Assembly (NCBI GenBank): GCA_021779665.1
Contig: JAJYAG010000003.1
Span: 1-64,000 of the forward strand
Length of the DNA: 64,000 nt
Direction of reading: 5' to 3'
DNA from: Bacteroidota bacterium
GTDB taxonomy: Bacteria > Bacteroidota > Bacteroidia > Bacteroidales > JAAUTT01
In this document: in pieces, positions 25,510 through 33,391 of the stretch
How the letters are laid out: each line of letters opens with the position of its first letter
Numbering within the stretch: the stretch's first letter is position 1
Translations under genes and position numbers: made by a program
Notes under the pieces: generated by a model
What the model saw: only the letters and a program-made list of their open reading frames with translations
Told to the model about the DNA's origin: nothing
Database searches by the model: none

Positions 25510-26304
25510 TTATGATGTTCTATTTAAATAATTCCTTGTAAGTTCGAGGAGTTGTGGCTGTATTTTACCGGCGGCAATTACTTCAGGACAATAAACATCC
25601 TCATTACCGCTAAAGGTACTTGCAAATCCTCCGGCTTCCTTAACCAAAAGGTATCCGGCAGCAATATCCCATGAATGGAGGTTAAACTCGATAAAGGCAT
25701 CGGCATATCCTGCAGCAACGTAGGCCATATCAATTGCGGCAGAGCCGGTGATTCTTATTCCCAGTGAGTTTTCGTAAATGAACCTGATCAGGTCGAAATA
25801 GCTGCTTGTATTTTCACCCATATTATAAGGTGTTCCTATAATAATGAGGCTTTTTTCCAGCTGGTCGTTACTTTTTACGGTTATCTTTTCGTTGTTGCAA
25901 AAGGCTCCCTTTCCTTTACAGGCATAATAGCATTTGTCGGAAGTAATTTCGTAAGTAATGCCCAGTAAAATATCGTTCCCTTCGGCAAGAGCCAGTGTAG
26001 TTGAATATAAAGGGAAACCAGTAATAAAGTTTGTAGTTCCATCCAGCGGATCGACAATCCAGTTAATGGTTCCCGTTTTATCGGTAGTTTTTTCCTCGGT
26101 AATAAAACCTGCTTCGGGAAGAATTTTCGAAAGCTTTTCGACTAACATTCTCTCGGCCGTTTGATCTACATACGAAACCAAATCGCGGGCACTTTTATTT
26201 TGAACGGCCCCCTGGTCAAATCTTGTTCTTTCAGTTCTGATGTAATTCCCGGTTTCTTTAATAATATCGATAGCCGAACGGCAAAGTATTTCAAGATTGT
26301 TCAT
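25510..26304 (-). CDS. Inositol monophosphatase family protein
   Basis: Starting at the ATG at 26304 (MNNLEILCRSAIDI) gives 264 residues, the family norm; an upstream in-frame ATG adds ten residues. The metal-binding signature is intact: Glu70 in ITEEKTTD, Asp85 and Asp88 in WIVDPLDGTTNF, and the second motif HSWDIAAGYLLVKEAGG near 211-227. It is a Mg-dependent, lithium-sensitive-type phosphatase acting on inositol monophosphate or similar sugar phosphates such as glycerol-phosphate or PAP-like compounds. It is close to SuhB and converges with the chemoreceptor gene. Confidence 0.92.
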   Translation of the reverse strand: MNNLEILCRSAIDIIKETGNYIRTERTRFDQGAVQNKSARDLVSYVDQTAERMLVEKLSKILPEAGFITEEKTTDKTGTINWIVDPLDGTTNFITGFPLYSTTLALAEGNDILLGITYEITSDKCYYACKGKGAFCNNEKITVKSNDQLEKSLIIIGTPYNMGENTSSYFDLIRFIYENSLGIRITGSAAIDMAYVAAGYADAFIEFNLHSWDIAAGYLLVKEAGGFASTFSGNEDVYCPEVIAAGKIQPQLLELTRNYLNRTS

Positions 26305-26480
26305 AATTTGAGGTTTTGAATTCCAATAGTACAAAATATTATGACGGGAACGGTTAATATAACATTTAAGTTATTTTATTGTTTCCGGCCTTTATTATCA
26401 CTGTTCTTCAAATTTAACCACCAAAAGGTTTTACATATGAGCTAATCCATTATTTTTATGAAATTTTAAAGTACCATTTT

Positions 26481-26984
26481 ATGGATTATGCAATTGATTT
26501 TGTGCCGGTTGAAGAAAAGTATGTTGAGGCTATTAAAAACATTTACAATTATTATGTTGAGCATACAACTGTAACTTTTCATGCGGAACTGCTCGATAAT
26601 GAGGAAATGAAGGGTATTTTGTTTTTCAAAAATCCACGTTTCGTGTCATATGCGATTCTCAACACCAGTGGTACAGTTATCGGTTATATTATCGTAGGAT
26701 ATTACAAACCCCGCCAGGCTTACGATTTTACTGCAGAGGTCACTATTTATCTGCATCCGGATTATACTCATAAAGGAATCGGCAACAAGGCAATGATTTT
26801 TATTGAAAAGATTGCACGGGAAAGGAAGTTTCATGCGCTACTGGGAGTTATTTGCTCCGAAAACGATGCAAGCATCAGCCTTTTCAAAAAGTTTGGATAT
26901 TGGGAATGTGCCTGTTTTAAGGAGGTTGGACTTAAGTATAACCGGCTCCTCGATGTGGTGGTTTACGAGAAGATACTTGACTAG
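26481..26984 (+). CDS. GNAT-family N-acetyltransferase
   Basis: This single-domain GNAT protein of 167 residues resembles phosphinothricin-type acetyltransferases: VEEKYVEAIKNIYNYYVEHTTVTFH at the start, then AEVTIYLHPDYTHKGIGNKA, where the acetyl-CoA-binding motif A (Q/H-x-x-G-x-G) reads HKGIGN. The C-terminal segment LFKKFGYWECACFKEVGLKYNR is motif B. It should acetylate a primary amine in the cytoplasm; methionine sulfoximine or related compounds are typical substrates of the subfamily. It stands alone between divergent neighbours. Confidence 0.88.
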   Translation: MDYAIDFVPVEEKYVEAIKNIYNYYVEHTTVTFHAELLDNEEMKGILFFKNPRFVSYAILNTSGTVIGYIIVGYYKPRQAYDFTAEVTIYLHPDYTHKGIGNKAMIFIEKIARERKFHALLGVICSENDASISLFKKFGYWECACFKEVGLKYNRLLDVVVYEKILD

Positions 26985-27021
26985 CGTATTATTTTAGGGC
27001 ACTCTGAATAAAAAGGGTCAA

Positions 27022-27058
27022 ATACATAGAAAAATACATAGAAAAACATTTAAGTTTG
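27022..27058 (+). promoter_or_regulatory. Promoter of the PLC-LamG regulator with 12-bp direct repeats
   Basis: The -7 box TAAGTTTG at 27051-27058 matches TAnnTTTG exactly, but no TTTG -33 box is present. Instead the region upstream holds two copies of ATACATAG, at 27022 and 27034, a 12-bp spacing within AATACATAGAAA. Winged-helix proteins of the PhoB type bind direct repeats next to a weak promoter, so this could be an autoregulatory or activator site. Confidence 0.5.
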
Positions 27059-27090
27059 TTGAACCTAATTAATCGGATCAGTTATAATAC

Positions 27091-29634
27091 ATGGTTCCTT
27101 CATTGAAAAAGCTTTTTGCGCTTATCGTCTTTGCAATAACTCAGGTTTACGTGCTTTGCGCTGCCGATGAAACTTCATTCAGGAGATATGATGAAAGCTT
27201 TTTTGTTATTTCCAACTTTTCCGGAGTTGATGCGGTAACCAGCGAGGATAAAAAAATAAGCGAATTGCTCCAGTCGGGAGTCGATGGTTTCCGTTTTCTG
27301 ATCGATTGGGACAAGTCAAACAATACCCTTATATTAAAAGAATCAAATGGTAATTCGATTTTGCTGATTGATGCTCTTACAACAATCAAAAACTATCTGG
27401 AGAGTCAGCCTGATAAGATACTTACGCTTTTTCTCGATTTTAATGTTAACATCAACGAATTAAACGATGTATTCGATAAATCAGGGCTCTTACCTTATTT
27501 GTACAGGCACGAAGAAGAAGCAGGCTGGCCGGCAATTTCAACTCTGGTTCAATCCGAAAAAAGATTGGTAGTATTTTCGATGCAGGAACACCGGTCGAGC
27601 CCCGACTGGGTGCATTATATCTGGAATTACGCGGTGGAACCTTATTTTTCGCTGATGGATGCTCCCGATTTTATTGGAGAGTATTTAAAAGGCGATCCCA
27701 AAAACGAACTGCTGATATATAACGAGTTTAATGTTCAGGGGCCGGGAGACAGGAACAAGCCTAAAAAGCTTGATCTTAATTTTAATCCATATTTGCTTGA
27801 GCATATAAAAAACGTTTGGTCAAAAACTGGCAAAGCGCCAAACTTTATTATGCTGGATAAGTTCGATCCCAATATAAGCAGGGTAATTTACTTCCTGAAA
27901 ATGTTTAAGACACTTAAGGGAACAGTAACTTTTAATACCCAGTTGCTCGATTATGTTAGCTGGGAAGGCCGTAATAGTCTAACAAGCGGAAAATTCAGTT
28001 TCCCAATAGGACCTGGTGATAATGTAACTTTAACACCACGCAGTCCGGGATACCGGTTCAAGCCAGAGTCGGTTGCTTTTGGCGAATTAAATACCAGCCG
28101 GGAACAACATTTTATTGCTTCGCCTCTGGATATAAACGAGGACCTGGAGGCATTTTACCCATTTGATAACAATATTAACGACATCAGTGGTAAAGGATTA
28201 AATGGCAATCCTATCGGAGTTGTTTTTCAGAAAGATAGCATACGTGGAACGGTTGCATTTTTTAATAACAAAAGTCACGCTGTGCTTTCAAAGTCGGAGG
28301 ATTTTAAAGTTCGTGACCACGATTTTACAGTAGCAGCCTGGGTTAAAATTGAAAAGTTTCTTCCCGGGAAAACAGATTATTGTATTTTGGGAACACCCAC
28401 AAATTCCTACCAGGAAGGGATTCATCTGGTTATCAGAAACCGGAAGCCTTACTTCGGATTCTACAGCAACGACCTGGAAGGGAACATGTTGTTCGACGAG
28501 AACAGGTGGTACCATGTTGTTTGGCGCTATACAAAACAAACAGGCGAGCAAGCCATTTATGTGAACGGTAAACTCGATTGTCAATCGTGGGGGCATCCCA
28601 GTTATAAGGGCAAGGAGAAATTGTTCATTGGCGTTGCAGGGTTCAGTTGGGAGTCAAATATGTACGGTAGCATCGATAACCTGATTGTTTGGAGCAGACC
28701 CCTTGGAAATGAAGAAATATGGGGTTTAAGCAAGAATATTGTGGAGGTGCTGCCCGTAAATAGTTTACTTTTCCGGTATTATTATCTGTTAATTGCACTT
28801 GGAGCAATCCTTATTGCGATATTACTTTATATTTTTCTCAGGAGACGATTGAATAAGAACAGAGAGCAGAAAATTTTCATTCCACGCAAAATAGAAGTAG
28901 ACCAGCAAGCTCAGAAAAGGAACTTTATCCGGTTGTTTGGCGATTTTATTATAATTGATAAAAATGGCGAGGATATCACATCAAGTTTTACACCTAAGCT
29001 GAAGCAGCTTTTCCTTCTTATCCTGGTTAATTCGCAACAGAATAAAAAGGGAATTACAACAAAAGAGCTTACCGACATTGTCTGGCCAAACCATTCCTAC
29101 CAGAATGCAAAAAACAGTCGCGGAGTCACAATCCGGAAGCTTCGTCTTTTGCTGGAAGTGATGGATAAGATTGAAATAGTTTTCCATGTGGATACCTGGT
29201 CGATGGAATTCTCGGGGAATGTTTACTGCGATTATGTAGAATGTTTGAAGCTGTTAGAGTTTGGCGATACCAATGATCCTGCATTTTATAAAGAGTTTTA
29301 CCGGATTGTTAAAAAAGGGGAAATATTTAAGGGTGAATCGCACGATTGGCTCGACGATTATAAAGGGCATATTGCTAATAATGTTGTCGATATTCTTTAT
29401 AAATACATACAAAAGCTGGATCAGAACACCGATCCTGACTTAATTCTAAAGCTCGCCGACAGGATATTGCTCGCTGACCCGGTAAACGAAGAAGCGCTTT
29501 CTTATAAATTAAAAGCGCTCATTAAACAGAATAACTATAAGAACGCAAAGTTCGCCTACGACAAATTCACCTCAAACTACCTTGAAATGTATGGAGAGAA
29601 ATTTGGGACGGCATTTGAAAAACTTATCGAATAA
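27091..29634 (+). CDS. Membrane-spanning one-component regulator: PLC-like and LamG sensor with SARP-type (winged-helix plus BTAD) output
   Basis: Four parts are seen in one 847-residue protein. Residues 1-24 are a signal peptide. Residues about 30-330 resemble a PI-specific phospholipase C-like TIM barrel (GVDGFRFLIDW, ILTLFLDFN, NFIMLDKFD), but the catalytic histidines are not evident, so it may only bind ligand. Residues 355-555 form a LamG/concanavalin-like lectin fold (LEAFYPFDNNINDISGKGLNG, FTVAAWVKI, WYHVVWRYT). A membrane helix spans about 562-585. The cytoplasmic part has an OmpR/PhoB-like winged helix (612-705) and a tetratricopeptide-like BTAD domain (715-847), as in SARP regulators. 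It should sense an external glycan or lipid head group and regulate transcription directly. The targets are unknown. Confidence 0.78.
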   Translation: MVPSLKKLFALIVFAITQVYVLCAADETSFRRYDESFFVISNFSGVDAVTSEDKKISELLQSGVDGFRFLIDWDKSNNTLILKESNGNSILLIDALTTIKNYLESQPDKILTLFLDFNVNINELNDVFDKSGLLPYLYRHEEEAGWPAISTLVQSEKRLVVFSMQEHRSSPDWVHYIWNYAVEPYFSLMDAPDFIGEYLKGDPKNELLIYNEFNVQGPGDRNKPKKLDLNFNPYLLEHIKNVWSKTGKAPNFIMLDKFDPNISRVIYFLKMFKTLKGTVTFNTQLLDYVSWEGRNSLTSGKFSFPIGPGDNVTLTPRSPGYRFKPESVAFGELNTSREQHFIASPLDINEDLEAFYPFDNNINDISGKGLNGNPIGVVFQKDSIRGTVAFFNNKSHAVLSKSEDFKVRDHDFTVAAWVKIEKFLPGKTDYCILGTPTNSYQEGIHLVIRNRKPYFGFYSNDLEGNMLFDENRWYHVVWRYTKQTGEQAIYVNGKLDCQSWGHPSYKGKEKLFIGVAGFSWESNMYGSIDNLIVWSRPLGNEEIWGLSKNIVEVLPVNSLLFRYYYLLIALGAILIAILLYIFLRRRLNKNREQKIFIPRKIEVDQQAQKRNFIRLFGDFIIIDKNGEDITSSFTPKLKQLFLLILVNSQQNKKGITTKELTDIVWPNHSYQNAKNSRGVTIRKLRLLLEVMDKIEIVFHVDTWSMEFSGNVYCDYVECLKLLEFGDTNDPAFYKEFYRIVKKGEIFKGESHDWLDDYKGHIANNVVDILYKYIQKLDQNTDPDLILKLADRILLADPVNEEALSYKLKALIKQNNYKNAKFAYDKFTSNYLEMYGEKFGTAFEKLIE

Positions 29635-30198
29635 TAAGATCTAAAGCGAAAAAACTGCCGAAAAATAAATGTGTTTGCTGCACATATTAGATTGTTTTAA
29701 TCCAGCAGCATTGGCGAATTCAGGAATTTTTAACGGACTTTATTCAGGAAGAACAATTGTTTTTAACGGCACTTCGTCTACAAAAAAGACATATTTATCT
29801 TTAGATTTCATTGGAACGTCTATTTAATAATATTATCTGCTTTTTGATGTATTACTTTTGGCATCGAAAGGTATTAACTTAATTTTTTCTGTTAGAACTT
29901 AACTTTATTGTCATCAATCTTTTTTGAAAAATATATCAGCTACACGTATGTGTATCTGTGGATTTTAATAAGGGTAATTTGTTAAAAATTCTATTTGGGT
30001 GCTTAGAGATAAGCATCCGGATTGCTAGTTAGTTTTTTGTTTTAAACATCCTGGTGTGAATCCCGATGTTTACTTTTAAAAACACAGACCCTCTATATTT
30101 AACTTTCGAATATTTCATATCCTTTGCACACCGCGTCTTTCCGACCGAACAAACTAATTAGTTAAGAGTTTCTTTAGGAAAGCGTTAATGGAAATTTT
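29635..30198. other. 564-base intergenic region before cmoA
   Basis: No protein-coding frame with family features is seen. It holds the hairpin described at 29997-30018 and a weaker AAACATC-N14-GATGTTT stem at about 30044-30071. TATCCTTTG near 30119, a possible -7 box with one extra base, lies about 75 bases before cmoA. The length and structure would suit a long leader or a small RNA. Confidence 0.4.
29997..30018 (+). other. Stable hairpin with GAGA tetraloop
   Basis: GGGTGCTTA pairs with TAAGCATCC (9 bp, one G-T pair) across a GAGA tetraloop. A T-rich stretch (GTTTTTTGTTTT) begins 13 bases later, too far for a classic intrinsic terminator. It may end the transcript of the upstream regulator or be part of an RNA leader of cmoA. 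Confidence 0.5.
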
Positions 30199-30927
30199 AT
30201 GCAAACCGATAATATATTCAAGGTGCGGCAGGAAAGGTCCTCCGACTTTAAATTCGATGCCTCTGTGGTAGACGTGTTCGACGACATGGTGGTTCGTTCC
30301 GTTCCTTTTTATCTCGAGTTTCAACGGATGATAACTGAGATTTCACGCGATTTTTCTGTTCCCGGCACGTCTCTTTACGATTTGGGCTGTTCAACAGGCA
30401 CAACCATGCTTTCTCTTAATAAAGTACTCGATACTTCCGTAAAATTTGTTGGGATCGATAATTCCACTGAAATGCTTGAAGTTTGCAAGCACAATTTCTT
30501 AAAGGAAAATTTCAGCAGGGAGTTTGAGTTGCAATACCGCGACCTTAACAGACCTTTCGAAGTAAAAAATGCTTCAGTAGTGGTACTTTGCCTCACTTTA
30601 CAATTTATAAGACCAGTTTACAGGTTCAGATTATTACAATCCATTTATGAGCAGTTAAATCCGGGAGCGTGCCTGATCCTGGTTGAAAAGATCCTCGCCG
30701 AGGAGCCCAATTTTAATAAGGTAATGATTAAGTATTATTACGACTTTAAACGTCGCAATAGTTACGACGATATGGAGATTTCCCAGAAAAGAGAGGCCCT
30801 TGAGAATGTTTTGATACCCTATAAATTGAGTGAGAATATTGAGATGCTGATGGAAGCCCGGTTTAACTCAATTGAGACTTTTTTCAAATGGTACAATTTT
30901 GCAGGGATGGTGGCCTTTAAAAGTTAG
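30199..30927 (+). CDS. cmoA: CmoA-like carboxy-S-adenosyl-L-methionine synthase
   Basis: The protein matches CmoA over its full 242 residues. It opens with DNIF, and then shows VDVFDDMVVRSVPFY near residue 24, the class I methyltransferase motif YDLGCSTG at 60-67, FVGIDNSTEML, and the family-typical C-terminus FFKWYNFAGMVAFKS. CmoA makes carboxy-SAM from SAM and prephenate, used by CmoB to modify uridine 34 of tRNAs. CmoB is not in the window, so the product may serve a cmoB elsewhere or another carboxymethyl transferase. It is followed after two bases by a membrane methyltransferase-like gene, an unusual partner. Confidence 0.82.
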   Translation: MQTDNIFKVRQERSSDFKFDASVVDVFDDMVVRSVPFYLEFQRMITEISRDFSVPGTSLYDLGCSTGTTMLSLNKVLDTSVKFVGIDNSTEMLEVCKHNFLKENFSREFELQYRDLNRPFEVKNASVVVLCLTLQFIRPVYRFRLLQSIYEQLNPGACLILVEKILAEEPNFNKVMIKYYYDFKRRNSYDDMEISQKREALENVLIPYKLSENIEMLMEARFNSIETFFKWYNFAGMVAFKS

Positions 30928-30929
30928 TT

Positions 30930-31643
30930 ATGGCAAATACTTATGTTAAATCGCAATACGCTAATATGATTGTTCAATTCGGAAATTGGATTTTCCATAT
31001 CCGGAACTTTCTTTTCCCTTTATTTTATATTGCCTTGTTTATCCCTTCGCAACCTGTAATTCAGAATCAGGGAGCTGCTGATGTTTTGGGATTTACGCTC
31101 ATTGGCGCGGGAATCCTGATCCGCAGTGTAACCATTGGGCTGGTTTATATTGTCCGAGGTGGGAAAAACCGTCAGATTTTTGCTGATGATCTTGTAACAG
31201 GAGGTATATACAGTGTTTGCCGCAACCCTATGTACCTGGGTAACATTTTACTTTTAGCCGGTTTTGGCATCCTGGCCAACTCACTCTTGTTTCTGCTTTT
31301 GTTTTTTCCCCTTTTCGTCTTCTTTTATTTTGCAATTATCAAGGCTGAAGAAGCTTTTCTGTATAATAAATTCGGCAGTCAGTTTGAATCTTATCGAACC
31401 CGCGTGAAGGCGCTGCTACCCGATTTGGGAAATATTAAGAACGCATTTCAGGGGCAGGAGTTTAAGTGGAAAAAAGTATTAAAAAAGGAATACAACTCTT
31501 TATTCATTTATTTATCAGGAGTTTTGCTCATTTTTATCTATCAGGCAAGAATTTCTCCACAAGCCTTTCTGGTGAGTTTTATTGTTTTGATTTTACTTTA
31601 CATTACAGTTAAATTTCTGAAGTATCGTAAAAAACTGGACTAA
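30930..31643 (+). CDS. Isoprenylcysteine carboxyl methyltransferase (ICMT)-family membrane protein
   Basis: Six hydrophobic segments are visible. The ICMT/PEMT signature is present: VTGGIYSVCRNPMYLGNILL near residues 89-108, followed by a helix pair and EEAFLYNKFGSQFESYRTRV near 148-167, where Glu and Arg contact SAM in the family. The last two helices (about 190-205 and 212-230) are an extension beyond the bacterial minimum. It should methylate a lipid or isoprenoid-like substrate at the membrane. The start lies two bases after the cmoA stop, so the two are co-translated. Confidence 0.85.
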   Translation: MANTYVKSQYANMIVQFGNWIFHIRNFLFPLFYIALFIPSQPVIQNQGAADVLGFTLIGAGILIRSVTIGLVYIVRGGKNRQIFADDLVTGGIYSVCRNPMYLGNILLLAGFGILANSLLFLLLFFPLFVFFYFAIIKAEEAFLYNKFGSQFESYRTRVKALLPDLGNIKNAFQGQEFKWKKVLKKEYNSLFIYLSGVLLIFIYQARISPQAFLVSFIVLILLYITVKFLKYRKKLD

Positions 31644-31709
31644 AAACCTAAAAAATTTTGCATGAATTTATGAACAAAAATATCTGATGTAAAGCAATGA
31701 AATACAGAA

Positions 31710-31772
31710 GTATAATAAGTATAATTTATACATTTATTACCCCAATTAACCCTTAAATTAACCCGGGATTAA
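31710..31772 (+). promoter_or_regulatory. Inverted and direct repeats upstream of the cytochrome-SUMF1 gene
   Basis: Two dyads stand in the 178-base gap. GTATAA-T-TTATAC (31719-31731) is a perfect 13-base inverted repeat, with an extra GTATAA half-site at 31710. TTAACCCGGGATTAA (31758-31772) is a near-perfect palindrome, preceded by another TTAACCC at 31746. No full TTTG/TAnnTTTG promoter is seen, so the promoter may depend on an activator bound here. Confidence 0.45.
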
Positions 31773-31845
31773 CTCCGTTATAAACTTCAGATAAGGATTC
31801 ACTAATAGCCTGTATTTAGATTTGAATCGTATTTCAAAAATATTT

Positions 31846-33387
31846 ATGGGAAAACTACGCAGTCTTTTTCAAGGATTAAAGTCGGGTAAAAAAGCTTTCA
31901 TTGCATTTACTGTTTTAGGAGTAATAATCACCATTTTTATTTCAGCTTTAGGAGGGAAGGCAATCTCCTATACATCGAGTGATAAGTATTGCATGTCGTG
32001 CCATGTACACCCTCACGCTGAAAACAGTTGGAAACTTGGTGCACATCATAATAACAGAACCGGAGTTGTGGTTCACTGTTCCGAGTGTCACCTGCCTCCT
32101 AAAGGCCACGGCTATTTATATGCCAAAGCAAAACACGGGATGACCGATTTGTATGGATATTTATTCAAGGACACTTCAGAAATAAATTGGGAAAGCAAAC
32201 GCACAGTTGAAAAGGCTGATAAATTTGTTTATCAGGAATCGTGTATCAAATGCCACCAAAACCTGTTTCCTGCCACACTGTCGAAAGATGGCGATAACGC
32301 ACATCTTTATTTTCTTACAAGCAATCAGGGGCTGCGCTGTATTAACTGTCACCTGAATGTAGGCCATTTCGATCCAAAAGCAAAACACGAGCACAATACC
32401 AATTTTGGAGCGGATGTTGAACATACCGAAATATATACTGAAGCTGCCAAAGTTGATAAGTTTGAGAATTTCACCGAAAAGATTCCAGGCACAGGGGTTG
32501 CTTTCGATATGGTAGCAGTTCGCGGTGGTACATTTAAAATGGGTAGCCCTAAGGACGAACCCTTACGCGATGATGATGAAGGTCCTGTTCATCAGGTTAA
32601 AGTATCCGATTTCTGGATGGGTAAAATCGAGGTAACATGGGAGGAGTATCTCTCCTTCTTCAAAGCCACATCCTCACAGGGCAGAACTGAAGGAGAAGAA
32701 GTTAAAAATAAAAATGTGGATGCAATTACTGGTCCAACCCCCCCGTGGGGAGCTCCCGACCAGGGATGGGGTAAAGGTTCAAGGCCGGCCATCACCATGA
32801 GTTGGCATGCTGCAAGGGTATATTGCGAATGGTTGTCAAAGGTAACGGGCAAAAAATATCGTCTCCCAACTGAAGCGGAATGGGAATATGCCTCCAGGGG
32901 TGGTACCAGTTATCCTTACTTTTTCGATGGAAATCCCAAAAAATATTCTTCCAAAGGTTTCATGAAAAAAATCTTTGGTCCCGATACTTCGCAAATAGCA
33001 TCCAGAGTTATTTATAAGGAAAATAGTTACTCAAGAACTCAGGAACCTGAGATTGTGAAAGAAAATCCGTTTGGTTTAAAAAACATGTTGGGGAATGTTG
33101 CCGAGTTTTGTCTGGATTATTATTCGCCTGATGCTTATAACGCCCAAAAGGGTAAAATAGCTGTGGATCCAAGAGGTCCCAAGAAGGGAACGGAGCATGT
33201 GATAAGGGGCGGTTCGTTCATGAGTGATGCCAGAGATACCCGTTGTGCTGCACGCGATTTTACAAGAACCAAAGAATGGTTGGTTACCGATCCGCAAATG
33301 CCAAAGAGCATATGGTGGTATTCCGATTGTATCGACGTAGGATTTAGAGTTGTATGTGAAACAAAACCTGTTTTAGAGAAAAAATAA
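31846..33387 (+). CDS. Membrane tetraheme cytochrome c (NapC/NirT-like) fused to a SUMF1 domain
   Basis: The ATG at 31846 gives 513 residues; an in-frame TTG eight codons upstream is possible. After a membrane helix (about 17-40) come four heme sites: CMSCH 49-53, CSECH 78-82, CIKCH 133-137 and CINCH 165-169, a NapC/NrfH-like layout. Residues about 216-510 form a sulfatase-modifying-factor (formylglycine-generating enzyme) fold: DMVAVRGGTFKMGS, PAITMSWHAARVYCEWLS, LPTEAEWEYASRGG and GNVAEFCLDYY. In the C-terminal IRGGSF segment only one cysteine (Cys467) of the usual pair is seen, so formylglycine activity is doubtful. It opens a cluster with two sugar oxidoreductases and a ThuA protein, suggesting an electron-accepting role in the periplasm. 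Confidence 0.82.
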   Translation: MGKLRSLFQGLKSGKKAFIAFTVLGVIITIFISALGGKAISYTSSDKYCMSCHVHPHAENSWKLGAHHNNRTGVVVHCSECHLPPKGHGYLYAKAKHGMTDLYGYLFKDTSEINWESKRTVEKADKFVYQESCIKCHQNLFPATLSKDGDNAHLYFLTSNQGLRCINCHLNVGHFDPKAKHEHNTNFGADVEHTEIYTEAAKVDKFENFTEKIPGTGVAFDMVAVRGGTFKMGSPKDEPLRDDDEGPVHQVKVSDFWMGKIEVTWEEYLSFFKATSSQGRTEGEEVKNKNVDAITGPTPPWGAPDQGWGKGSRPAITMSWHAARVYCEWLSKVTGKKYRLPTEAEWEYASRGGTSYPYFFDGNPKKYSSKGFMKKIFGPDTSQIASRVIYKENSYSRTQEPEIVKENPFGLKNMLGNVAEFCLDYYSPDAYNAQKGKIAVDPRGPKKGTEHVIRGGSFMSDARDTRCAARDFTRTKEWLVTDPQMPKSIWWYSDCIDVGFRVVCETKPVLEKK

Positions 33388-33391
33388 TCAT

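Noticed and set aside
30051-30075. GGTGTGAATCC-like segment resembling part of a cobalamin riboswitch
   Set aside because: The other conserved parts (GGGAA box and B12-box-like end) are missing and the downstream genes are not cobalamin-related.
29635-30198. Possible hidden small protein gene in the long gap
   Set aside because: All frames are short or broken and none shows a signal peptide or family motif.
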